Origin: CAMASH01 sp041746635
Lineage (GTDB): Bacteria > Verrucomicrobiota > Verrucomicrobiia > Chthoniobacterales > Terrimicrobiaceae
Assembly: GCA_041746635.1 (NCBI GenBank)
Contig: JBGTGQ010000015.1
Coordinates: 1-64,000 of the forward strand
Length of the DNA: 64,000 nucleotides
Reading direction: 5' to 3'
Under the pieces are notes generated by a model. That model was not told the origin of the DNA. It saw only the letters and a program-made list of their open reading frames with translations, and made no database searches. The position numbers and the translations under genes were made by a program. Positions 32,554 through 41,036 of the stretch are shown here, one piece after another (position 1 is the first letter of the stretch; the number at the start of each line of letters is the position of its first letter).

Positions 32554-34256
32554 AGCCGCTTGCCGCCTGCCTGGCGTTCGTTTTCGCGGAGATCTGCGTG
32601 GCCATCGTTCTGGGTTTTCTTTTCTCGGGTTTGAGCCTGCCCCTGGTCTGGCCGGCCCTTGTGGTCGGAACTATTGCCGGGATCGCGGCGTGGCGCTCGA
32701 CCGGAGATGTTGCGGGCCCGCGCGTGCGCATTTGGGACGGGATTGTTCTGGCTGTGTTTGCCCTTGTTTCGCTGCGGGCCTTTCTGTGGCTGCTCTATGT
32801 GCGCGGCAATGAAATCTGCGTGCTCTCGCCGAACAACCTCGGCGACATGGCCCTGCACCTGAACTTCATTCGCTATCTGGCCAGCGGAGCACCATTCTGG
32901 CCGGAAAGCCCGATTTTGACCGGGGTACCGCTGAGCTATCCGCTCGGGGCGGATTTATTCAACGGTATCATCGAGATCTGCGGCGTCGGAACCTTGCGGG
33001 GATTAGTCTGGACCGGTCTGGCCGGGGCGGCGCTGACCGGCTACGCCCTCTGGCGCTGGGGCGGAGCCTTCGGGGTGGCGGCCTTCCTCTTCAATGGTGG
33101 ACTGATGGGATTTACCGCACTGCGCACTTTGCAAATTGAGGACTTCCAAAGCGACCTCCAATGGAAGAATTTTTTCCTGTCCATGTTTGTGACCCAGCGC
33201 GGACTGCTCTTCGCGCTGCCCGCCGGGTTGTTGCTTCTCTTTGCGTGGCGAGAATCATTTTTCCGCAGCGGCAAACGCATCCTGCCGGTCTGGCTGCACG
33301 TTCTGCTCTATGCGGGGATGCCTCTTTTTAACTTTCATGCTTTTCTTTTTCTGAGCCTGATTCTGGTGGCGGTTTTTATCGCGCGAGCGCGATTCCGCCG
33401 TGAGTTGCTCGTTTTTGTTGCGATGGCTTTCGTGCCCGCGACGGCCTGCGTGTTTCTCGTCACCGGCCTTTTCTCCGCTTCGTCAGGACTGCGGCTGGCA
33501 CCTGGCTGGATCATGGGCGATGTGGGTTGGATGGCATGGCTGTGGAATTTCGGCCTCACCCTGCCGGCGATCCTGGCCCTGGCTGTCTTGCTCGCGCGGG
33601 GCAAGGAGGCCGAGGCGCGCTGTTTTGTGTGGAGTGCACTGGCCATCTTTCTGATGTGCTGCGTGGTCATCTTCACCCCTTGGGAATGGGACAACATGAA
33701 GTTGATGATGTGGAGTTGGCTGGTCATCGCACCCTATCTCTGGACGAATCTCATCGCGCGGCTGCAGCTTTCGGCGCGGGTTGCGCTTTGTTTTGTTTTG
33801 TTTTTTTCCGGAGCGGTCTCGCTGGCCGGGGGATTGGACGCCCGCCACGGATATGGCATCGCACGACGTTCGGAATTGGATGCCTGGGAGCGCGCGATTG
33901 CGGACATCCCCCCCGCAGACCGTTTCGCCTGTGTGCCCGACTATAATCATCCCCTCATTCTTCTCGGACGGAGAGTAGCCTGCGGCTACGAGGGACATCT
34001 CTGGAGCCACGGGCTGAAATTTCGGGAAAAACTCACCCTCTTGCAAAGCGCTCTCGCCGGACAAACCGAGTGGCGAACCTCTGCCCCGGCCCTCGGCGTC
34101 GAATGGTTGGCCTTGCGCGAAGTGGATTACACCAAAACAAAACCTCCCGGGGAAATTCCCGCCACCAGCCTCGGAGCGCTCTACGATTTGCGCCTGCTTA
34201 CACCAGATTCAGATAACCAAGCACTCCCGCAATTGCCACCACGACCAGTGGATTAG
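32550..34256 (+). CDS. Large polytopic membrane protein, probably GT-C-like
   Basis: 568 residues from the ATG at 32550, coupled to the previous gene by ATGA. About eleven membrane helices; the loop NEICVLSPNNLGDMALHLNF and PFWPESPILTGVPLSYPLGA sits after helix 2-3 where GT-C enzymes have their catalytic Asp. The C-terminal 110 residues are soluble (RSELDAWERAIADIPPADRF, VACGYEGHLWSHG), as in membrane sugar transferases. The family is not recognised. Its last 59 nt overlap the convergent chromate-transporter gene. Confidence 0.75.
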   Translation: MKPLAACLAFVFAEICVAIVLGFLFSGLSLPLVWPALVVGTIAGIAAWRSTGDVAGPRVRIWDGIVLAVFALVSLRAFLWLLYVRGNEICVLSPNNLGDMALHLNFIRYLASGAPFWPESPILTGVPLSYPLGADLFNGIIEICGVGTLRGLVWTGLAGAALTGYALWRWGGAFGVAAFLFNGGLMGFTALRTLQIEDFQSDLQWKNFFLSMFVTQRGLLFALPAGLLLLFAWRESFFRSGKRILPVWLHVLLYAGMPLFNFHAFLFLSLILVAVFIARARFRRELLVFVAMAFVPATACVFLVTGLFSASSGLRLAPGWIMGDVGWMAWLWNFGLTLPAILALAVLLARGKEAEARCFVWSALAIFLMCCVVIFTPWEWDNMKLMMWSWLVIAPYLWTNLIARLQLSARVALCFVLFFSGAVSLAGGLDARHGYGIARRSELDAWERAIADIPPADRFACVPDYNHPLILLGRRVACGYEGHLWSHGLKFREKLTLLQSALAGQTEWRTSAPALGVEWLALREVDYTKTKPPGEIPATSLGALYDLRLLTPDSDNQALPQLPPRPVD

Positions 34257-34761
34257 TTTTGGTGGTGACAAAAATTCCCGTGCAAACTGCCGTGAGCAAA
34301 TAAGCCCGCCAGTCGTGATCCGCCGTCCGGCTCATCACGTATCCGCTCGCCAACACAAGCCCGACGGTGAGCGGAGCAAATCCTTTTTCGATGGCGTGTC
34401 GAATGGCGGAGTCCTTCGCGCTCTCCCAAACCCGCGCGACCAAAAACACCAAAATCCCGGCGGGAATCATCATGGCCGCGGTGGCCAGAATGGCTCCGGC
34501 CACGCCGCCAAGCTGCTCCCAGCCAGCCGGCACAGCGCCCAGACCCGCCTTGTAGCCAACCAAGGTGACGATGAGAATACTGGGTCCTGGCGCCGCCTGC
34601 GAGATGGCAAAAATATCTGCAAACTGCGCATCACTCATCCAGTGGTAATCCTGCACCGCCTTGAGGTGCATTTCCGGCAATACCGTGTTGCCGCCGCCAA
34701 TGGACATGAGCGACAACGAGGTGAACAGCGTCAGAATGTGAAGGAACGTCCGCAAGTTCAT
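34198..34761 (-). CDS. Chromate transporter, second CHR subunit
   Basis: 187 residues from the ATG at 34761-34759. MNLRTFLHILTLFTSLSLMS, then IGGGNTVLPEMHL and ISQAAPGPSILIVTLVGYKAG are CHR-domain motifs; five to six membrane helices. It pairs with the gene upstream, forming a short-chain, two-protein chromate (or sulfate/anion) transporter. Overlaps its partner by 4 nt. Confidence 0.92.
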   Translation of the reverse strand: MNLRTFLHILTLFTSLSLMSIGGGNTVLPEMHLKAVQDYHWMSDAQFADIFAISQAAPGPSILIVTLVGYKAGLGAVPAGWEQLGGVAGAILATAAMMIPAGILVFLVARVWESAKDSAIRHAIEKGFAPLTVGLVLASGYVMSRTADHDWRAYLLTAVCTGIFVTTKTNPLVVVAIAGVLGYLNLV

Positions 34762-35318
34762 GGCTTCTTCCCTCCCCGGGGCCAGCCCCACAGCAGGCCC
34801 AGCGGCGCCAGTATGGCCAGACAAGGAAGCAGGTGCATCCGAAACACCCCGTTCAGCAAAAAGATCGCGGCAAAGAGCGCTACCGGCACAAGCCCATTCA
34901 GGCATTTCTCCCCGGTCTTGATCGCCATCGAAAGCGTCAGCGCAACCGCCGCCGCCGCTGCGCCGCGCAGGATGTTCTGCAACGCCGGAATATGATGATA
35001 GGTGAAGTATCCGAAACCCAGAGCCAGCACGATAAGCACCGGCACCAGCGTGAGTCCGAAAATCGCTGCGAACGCGCCCGGCACACCACCCATCTTATTG
35101 CCGACAAAAACCGCCAGGTTCACCTGATTGGCCCCGGGCAGGATACGGCACATGGTCAGCGCGCTGAGGAATTCCTCATCCGTCATCCACTTTTTTTCCA
35201 CCACCACCACTTCCCGCGACCAGGCGGAAAGCCCGCCGCCGAAAGAGGCCAGCGCGATGTGATTGAAGGTCAGGGCCAGTTCGAGAAGAGAAACCCGGGA
35301 AGGTTGGTCACTAGTCAT
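34758..35318 (-). CDS. Chromate transporter, first CHR subunit
   Basis: 186 residues. ALTFNHIALASFGGGLSAWS, then EFLSALTMCRILPGANQVNL and AVFVGNKMGGVPGA are the conserved CHR motifs, with membrane helices to the C-terminus. The first codons (MTSDQ) are encoded by a palindromic word-type repeat, so the start at 35318 is uncertain; later in-frame starts would remove only unconserved residues. Confidence 0.9.
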   Translation of the reverse strand: MTSDQPSRVSLLELALTFNHIALASFGGGLSAWSREVVVVEKKWMTDEEFLSALTMCRILPGANQVNLAVFVGNKMGGVPGAFAAIFGLTLVPVLIVLALGFGYFTYHHIPALQNILRGAAAAAVALTLSMAIKTGEKCLNGLVPVALFAAIFLLNGVFRMHLLPCLAILAPLGLLWGWPRGGKKP

Positions 35319-35380
35319 CGGTCATTTGTCATTTGGGTTTCCCAACGACTGCCAATGACCAATGACAATTGACCAACGAC
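35304..35380. repeat. Word-type palindrome ahead of the chromate-transporter genes
   Basis: The left half repeats GGTCA and GTCAT words (TTGGTCACTAGTCATCGG, TCATTTGTCATTTGGG); the right half repeats their complement (CCAATGACCAATGAC, TTGACCAACGACC). The element covers the first codons of the chromate transporter gene and ends 4 bp before the stop of the phospholipase D-like gene. Confidence 0.82.
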
Positions 35381-35383
35381 CCC

Positions 35384-36376
35384 TTACTCATGCTGCAAAT
35401 CCTTGTCGTGCGGGAAATCGGTCTCCTCCTTGTGCTTGGCCGGATCAAGCGGGTCAGGGGGATCGTAGCTGTGCGAGGAATCCCAGTCAGTTTCAAAAGT
35501 CTGGATCAGCCGCCGGACCACTCCCTCGTCCTTGATCGTCGTGCCCAACTCGCGCCGGAGATCGAAGGCACTGCGGTCGATGTTCATCGAACCGACCAGC
35601 GCGTGTTCATTATCGGCGATGATCAACTTGGCGTGAACGCGAAGATTTTTCTGTTTGTGCACTTTCACCCCGAAGCGCTTGAGCACCCGCAGCGAGGCGA
35701 AAGTGTCGAGAATATCCCAATCGCTGATGCCATGCTTGCCTCCGCAAAGCACCCGCACATGCACCCCGCGCTCGGCCGCACCCATAAGCCGGTCGGTGAT
35801 GACGGCATCAACGAATTTCGGATGCTGCACATCAATGCGGTGCTTGGCGGAATCAATGAAAGCCGCCATGTGCGCGCGCGAGTTCGCGTTGCTCCAGAGC
35901 AGGCCAGAACCCTCGCCCGGCAACCAGTCCCGGTGCTCCCAATCGGCATTAAATCCCTCGACCACCTGCGCCACCCGCATGGGATCTTGGGTCACGATCC
36001 CGTAGTCACGAGTGAGGGTGAAATATTTCGTGCAAAGATTAAACGTCGCGATCAACGCCGCCTCGCCGTCCACCACAATGGATTTCTCGTGCGTGACATA
36101 AAACTTCGGATTCGCCCACTGGATGTTGACCCCGTTTTTCTTGAAAAAATCGTACGTGTCGTCATTGGCGCGGTCGCCGCCCGAGCGTTTCGGATTCAGC
36201 ATTATGCGCACGTCCACGCCGGCATTTTTGCGATCCACCACGGCCTGGAGCAGAGTCTCTTCCGAAAAAGTGAATTGCTTGATCAGCAGCGCCTTTTTGG
36301 CCGTGTTGATGAAATCTCGCACTGGGGCGACACCATCATCCGGCTGCACAATGAGATGAGGAACGGGTAGGAACAT
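35384..36376 (-). CDS. Phospholipase D-like / cardiolipin synthase-like protein
   Basis: 330 residues from the ATG at 36376-36374. Two HKD motifs are visible: HEKSIVVDGEAALIATFN and HAKLIIADNEHALVGSMNID. These are the paired catalytic HxKxxxxD sites of the PLD superfamily. The N-terminus begins MFLPVPHLIVQPDDGVAP, with no clear membrane helices, unlike bacterial Cls. An in-frame GTG at 36439 would add a hydrophobic stretch (KSRILVAVLFFFPG) that could be a signal anchor. Substrate (phospholipid or nucleic acid) is undetermined. Confidence 0.85.
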   Translation of the reverse strand: MFLPVPHLIVQPDDGVAPVRDFINTAKKALLIKQFTFSEETLLQAVVDRKNAGVDVRIMLNPKRSGGDRANDDTYDFFKKNGVNIQWANPKFYVTHEKSIVVDGEAALIATFNLCTKYFTLTRDYGIVTQDPMRVAQVVEGFNADWEHRDWLPGEGSGLLWSNANSRAHMAAFIDSAKHRIDVQHPKFVDAVITDRLMGAAERGVHVRVLCGGKHGISDWDILDTFASLRVLKRFGVKVHKQKNLRVHAKLIIADNEHALVGSMNIDRSAFDLRRELGTTIKDEGVVRRLIQTFETDWDSSHSYDPPDPLDPAKHKEETDFPHDKDLQHE

Positions 36377-36758
36377 TCCTTGATCCTTAACGTAGCCGGG
36401 GAAAAAGAAAAGCACGGCGACAAGGATTCGGCTTTTTACTCTTCCGCAAAAATCACCGGCCTGACCACAAGGGCGCGGTGGCACACGGAAACCGAATCGG
36501 GTCGGCAGTCGTCGTTTACTGTTCGCCTGCTTTTAAACTGAGGATCCTGTTCAAAGCATGCAAAAGGCAGGCAGCTCCGTGGCGGAAAACGCGAGTTTTC
36601 CGGAAAAGCCGTTTCGGCTTAAACTCGCCTGCGGCTCGCTTGCCCGACCCAGGACGACAGCGCCGAGCGAAAGCCAGACAGCGTGTTTCGCAGAACCACC
36701 CGCAGGGTGGCCGTAACAGGACCGTGCGACACGCATCCCGTCACTCTCCGAGCGACTT
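36377..36758. other. 382-bp gap with a row of perfect hairpins
   Basis: No gene is supported here. Three perfect hairpins follow one another: GGAAAAC-GCGA-GTTTTCC (36584-36601, a GNRA-type loop), AAGCCG-TTT-CGGCTT (36606-36620) and CCACCC-GCA-GGGTGG (36696-36710). The segment near 36621 (AACTCGCCTGCGGCTCG) resembles 14259 on. It may be a cluster of palindromic repeats or a structured RNA; read on the minus strand it would lie in the leader of the PLD-like gene. Confidence 0.5.
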
Positions 36759-37865
36759 TTACGGCTTTACAGCCCAGGTCCGTCCTGCGGCGAAAGTCTT
36801 CGTGAGGAAATCGCGTTCGCGATAGAGAAAAATGCCCAGTATCAAAAGGGCAGCCAGCACAGTCGAAGCCTCCGGCACGATCACCGGGACCAATTCTCCC
36901 GTACCTAGTAAAATCGCCGCGTTTCCAAACCCACTAAAACTAATCTGACCCAACTGCGACGAAGTCAGCCCCGCCGCCGTCGATCCAAAGAAAATCTGAC
37001 CAGCCGTTCCGCTCGCACCCAAGGTGCCGGCCCAGCCATAGATCGTCAGGCTACCGCTCCACACCCCGCTCAGCGCGGAGCTATCGGCAAAATTCAGGAG
37101 ATGGCTGGTCGTTCCGAGATTGATCGAAGAGTTTCCAGAAAGCGTCAAGGCGCCCAGCGTCTCAGAGAATCCCGTCGTCAGGCCCGTGGAAAACGTGCCG
37201 CCGGCAAGCGTCATCGCTGTGGTATTGGCGATTTGATTGGCCGCACCAAGCAAGAGAGTGCCGCCCGTGTTCACCGTGATGCTCGAGCCGGCGATCGCAT
37301 CCACGCCCGCCGTCTTGGCCAGCAGCAGGGTGCCATTCGAGACGGTCGTGGCGCCGGTATACGTATTCGCTGCGGCGCCCGTAAATTGCGTGGTGCCTGC
37401 GCCCGAATGCGTGAGTGACTGCGCCCCACTGATCGCGCCAGAAAGGGTAAAAAGGCCGCTTCCCGTGTGGTTGATCACAAGATCATCCTTCATTTCGATA
37501 TCCAAGGAGATTGTCGGAGCTCCGCTGTTTTGCACGTTGATCGTGGCGGAACCAGCCGACACATCGAATCGCAATTTGCCGCCTCCAGAAATCGTATAAT
37601 TATTGTTATCGTTAATCGTCAGCGTACCCAAGGTGCGGGGGTTCGATAAAGTAATCACGCGATTCGCCGTGATCACCGACCCGAGGGTCACCACCTCATC
37701 TCTGGCATTCGGCGCACTCTTTGGATTCCAATTTGCCTTATCATTCCAGTTGCCATCGGCATTCACGTTCCACGTTTGGCCGGACAATGAGCTAACCAGA
37801 GCAAGAAATAAACATCCGCTAAACCCTAAGCAGACCAACCGAGATGGAAATCCGGTTTTTATCAT
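36759..37865 (-). CDS. PEP-CTERM protein with autotransporter-type beta repeats
   Basis: 368 residues. A signal peptide (LVCLGFSGCLFLALVSSLSG) precedes WNVNADGNWNDKANWNP, the start of autotransporter-associated beta-strand repeats, and Gly, Thr and Ser-rich beta-helix sequence (TYTGATTVSNGTLLL). The C-terminus has VPEASTVLAALLILGIFLY then RERD, the PEP-CTERM tripartite signal for exosortase processing, but 16 further residues follow the basic cluster, more than usual. The protein is expected at the cell surface or in exopolysaccharide. Neighbours are a TPR protein and an O-antigen ligase-like gene. Confidence 0.88.
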   Translation of the reverse strand: MIKTGFPSRLVCLGFSGCLFLALVSSLSGQTWNVNADGNWNDKANWNPKSAPNARDEVVTLGSVITANRVITLSNPRTLGTLTINDNNNYTISGGGKLRFDVSAGSATINVQNSGAPTISLDIEMKDDLVINHTGSGLFTLSGAISGAQSLTHSGAGTTQFTGAAANTYTGATTVSNGTLLLAKTAGVDAIAGSSITVNTGGTLLLGAANQIANTTAMTLAGGTFSTGLTTGFSETLGALTLSGNSSINLGTTSHLLNFADSSALSGVWSGSLTIYGWAGTLGASGTAGQIFFGSTAAGLTSSQLGQISFSGFGNAAILLGTGELVPVIVPEASTVLAALLILGIFLYRERDFLTKTFAAGRTWAVKP

Positions 37866-37935
37866 GAGGATATTTACTCTTGTTCCTGCCTTCTGTCAAC
37901 GTCCTCCAGGGCAAACGCACTGTAACTTCCTCTGG

Positions 37936-39630
37936 TTAAGGCAAAAGCGCCAACTCTTCCGGCAACAGATTTGCCCGATCGATTTTGTCGGCGATATCCC
38001 TCGCTCCCTCCCTCATCACATTCGCCGCGAGAAGAGCCGCAAAAACAGCTTGCTGGTGAGGCAAAAGCTGGCGCACCTCCACCGGCGAGTTCTCAAATAA
38101 CGCCAGTCCTTCAGCCGCCCGGTCATTGCGCAGCAGCGCAAGCGCCAGATTGATCTTGAGCGCGAAAAATCGATCATACGGCGCTGCGCTGGCAGCAATC
38201 AAAGCCGCAGCAACACCCTTGCGCTTAAGCAACTGCAGGTAAATGCAATCACCGGCTACGGCGAGATCAGACGGGTAGAACAGGGCCATTTCTTCGAGCA
38301 CGGCAAGCAGCTTGTCGGTATCTTTGCGCGATCGGTATATCCCGATCAACGCCTCGAAAGCCGGACGCGCCACCCCGGCATCGCTGATGAGTTTGCGCAA
38401 GGCCTTCTCCGCGAAAGGCAGCTCATTGATGTGCTGAAAATAACCCGCGAAATAAAAGAGCAGTTCGTTGTCCGCACCCGTGATCGCTTTTTCGTAAAAA
38501 TTATCACTCGTCGCTTTCTGGCCCACGCCCTGATAATAACGCCCGATATAAAGATCACGAAGCGCCGGCTCGAGAGGGGTCGCCTCGTTCCGCAGTGCGG
38601 CAATCACCTCGTCCCAGTGACCGAGTCCCGCAGCAGCATCGAGCCAGACGAGAAAGTAATCCTTGCGCAAGCGAGCCTGCGCCAAGGGCAGCAAGTCCAG
38701 CGCGGCTTGGTTTTCTCCGATGCGAACGAGAAAAGCACCCAGTTCCCGTTTCTCCACTTCATCTTTCGGATTCTTTAATTCGGCCAGAAGTCGTGACCTC
38801 TCGTCCGGCGCCAGGGAAATAAGCGTCTCCACGGCACCCAGACGGACAACATACGGAAGCTCCGGCTGAGCGAGGAGTTGCCGGGCGGCGGATATCCGAA
38901 CGGCGGGAGGCAGCCGTTGCGCTCTCACGATGAGCCCGAGGGCTTGAATTTTGAAATCACTGTGCGCGGCGGCGATTGCTTCCAAGTTTTCCCTCGCCCG
39001 GGTCCGGGTGGACTCGTCGGGCGAGTTCAGCAGCAAGGCCGATAATTCCAAGATCCGCTCAGGCGCTTCCTTTGAAGCGATGACCGCCAGCTGGAAAAAG
39101 TTTGCCGCCATCGAGTAATCACCCGCAAGCAGGGCATATCTCCCCAGAAGCACATTCACTCGGGGATCGTCGGGAAGCAATTTCCCTGCACGGTCGATGG
39201 CTGACTCGAAAACCCGATAATTCCTCGCGCTCAAAGCCGCCTCGGCATACCCAAGGAAATCCTCGGCGTCCGCATCCGGGCTTTCGGTCAATTGCTGATA
39301 AAGAGCGAGCGTGCGGGGATCATGCGCAAGCGCACTCCATTGAGCCACTGCCCGCAGCGGCAGGCTGCGACCGGGTGCGAGTTGGAAAGCCGCCGCCGCT
39401 TTCTGCTGGGCCACAGACCAATCCTGAGTTGCCAAGGCCTCAAGCGCTTGCCGTCCGAGTTGGTCCGCCCGCCAATGCCGGATGGCCGGGATGCGGGGAA
39501 CCACCAACACGCCCAGCGCCAGGACGGCCAGCACTCCGGCCACAATCATGCTCTCAAAGAGAAAAGGACGCTGCCACCACCTTCTTGGCCCGGATTCGCC
39601 AGCAGGAAAACGCTTGAAAAAAAAGCTCAT
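37936..39630 (-). CDS. TPR-repeat membrane-anchored protein
   Basis: 564 residues. A cytoplasmic N-terminus precedes one membrane helix (MIVAGVLAVLALGVLVVP), then a long helical-repeat region (for example AGDYSMAANFFQLAVIASKE, GLALFENSPVEVRQLLPHQ) with loose TPR spacing. It overlaps the preceding gene by 4 nt (ATGA), so it belongs with the O-antigen ligase-like gene, and such TPR proteins often accompany exosortase or exopolysaccharide systems. Exact role unknown. Confidence 0.8.
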   Translation of the reverse strand: MSFFFKRFPAGESGPRRWWQRPFLFESMIVAGVLAVLALGVLVVPRIPAIRHWRADQLGRQALEALATQDWSVAQQKAAAAFQLAPGRSLPLRAVAQWSALAHDPRTLALYQQLTESPDADAEDFLGYAEAALSARNYRVFESAIDRAGKLLPDDPRVNVLLGRYALLAGDYSMAANFFQLAVIASKEAPERILELSALLLNSPDESTRTRARENLEAIAAAHSDFKIQALGLIVRAQRLPPAVRISAARQLLAQPELPYVVRLGAVETLISLAPDERSRLLAELKNPKDEVEKRELGAFLVRIGENQAALDLLPLAQARLRKDYFLVWLDAAAGLGHWDEVIAALRNEATPLEPALRDLYIGRYYQGVGQKATSDNFYEKAITGADNELLFYFAGYFQHINELPFAEKALRKLISDAGVARPAFEALIGIYRSRKDTDKLLAVLEEMALFYPSDLAVAGDCIYLQLLKRKGVAAALIAASAAPYDRFFALKINLALALLRNDRAAEGLALFENSPVEVRQLLPHQQAVFAALLAANVMREGARDIADKIDRANLLPEELALLP

Positions 39631-41036
39631 GGTTGATGCGGCTCCGGTAAGGCGACTGGAGCGGATGAGAAATTCGGATCATCGGGCGCCTCCCGCTTCA
39701 AAAAGTTCTCCAGAAAAACCCACGCTTTTTCAAAATTCCCGTTCTCCCATTCGATCCGCCCCAACAAATACCAAGCCTGCGGCGGGGCGTTATGTTGCCT
39801 GATCACAGAACGCAACATGCTCTCGCTCGAAGCGATTTTTCCCGCCCGCCACTCCTGGGTAGCGAGCTCCAGTGTCGAGAGCATATCCCAATTAGGCCTC
39901 CAAGCCGCGAGGACTTGAGGACTGTAATCAGAGGAGGCGGAAGGAAAGATCGGACTCAATTTCTCGATCACAATCCTCCCTGCCCGCTCAAAATGCCAGT
40001 TTTTTGCCGCCCATTCCGCCTGCGCGCGCGCCGCCACCTTCGGATGCTCGGGCACTTGTCGTGAGATCATGTCGCCCTCTTTCTCCCCTAGACGGGAATC
40101 AACCAGCAAAAAGAGACGGCCTACCGTATCCGCAGAAAGCGGCTCATCCGGTCGAGCCTCGCGCAGTGCCAGAAACCGATTTAATTCCGCTCCCAGCATG
40201 GCATCCACGACAAACTCCATCCGCACGACCTGAATGGCAGCGCTCCGCACCGGCAGTGCCATCAGCGCGGCAAACTGCTCCGATTGATCCCGGCTGGCGT
40301 GCAAACTTTCCCGGAATCGGCGGGGTGCGTCCTCCAACGGTGGGCGCTCCATCGCCACCTCGACCGCTCGTGCCGCCTGCACCGGATGCTGCACGCGCGA
40401 CCAAGCCGCGAACGCACGCATAGGTGGAAGGGGCGAGTGCGGGTCCAACCTGTAGAGCAACTCAAACGCACGCTCGCCTTCTTTCCAGTTCCGCTCGCGG
40501 AGAGCCTGGTGCGCGAGGGCTTCCACGCAGCGATCATCAAGCGGACGGTAGCGCAACCACGCCCGAACGTCTTCCCCGTGCGGCGGGTGTTCGAGCGAGA
40601 AATCATCTCCTATCGGTCGCGGAGACCTCGATGGGAAAGATGCCAACTGCCATGCCATCAATAGGGCCAATCCCGTCATCACGGCGCGCCCTCCCCAATA
40701 AATGCCCACCCGTTTTCTTTCCACTCCTCCCCGGCCCGTCATTATCACAACCGCAAATCCCACCACCGGCGCATGCATCGGCACATCAAAGCACCCCTGA
40801 GTCGCCACCGCCGCCAAACAGCCGATCGCTGCCGCAGCCGGAGCATTCAACTCCGGATCCTCCTTGCGCCGCCGCCACCAGCTTTGAGCCAGCCCGCCCA
40901 CGAGGAGTAGCATGAGTAAACCGGTAAACAGACCAGATTCGGTTACCAGCCAAAGCCAGTCACTCTCCGGATGCCAGGCACGATAACCCTCCCCCAACGC
41001 TCGACGAAAAAACGGAAAGACCGCTTCAAAACTTCC
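39627..41036 (-). pseudogene. O-antigen ligase/polymerase-like gene, 3' part after a frameshift
   Basis: The frame resumes after the shift near 41036 with GSFEAVFPFFRRALGEGYRA and WHPESDWLWLVTESGLFTGL, the conserved Wzy_C (O-antigen ligase) loop and helix, then more membrane helices and, after about residue 230 of this part, a soluble TPR-like domain (ERNWKEGERAFELLYRLDPH, QAWYLLGRIEWENGNFEKAW). It continues the protein begun at 42016. It could be expressed only if the frameshift is an assembly error or is bypassed. The natural product would be near 796 residues. Confidence 0.8.

Noticed and set aside
36551..36736. 61-codon minus-strand frame in the 36.5 kb gap
   Set aside because: It is read from a run of perfect hairpins, so its open frame is a by-product of repeat sequence.
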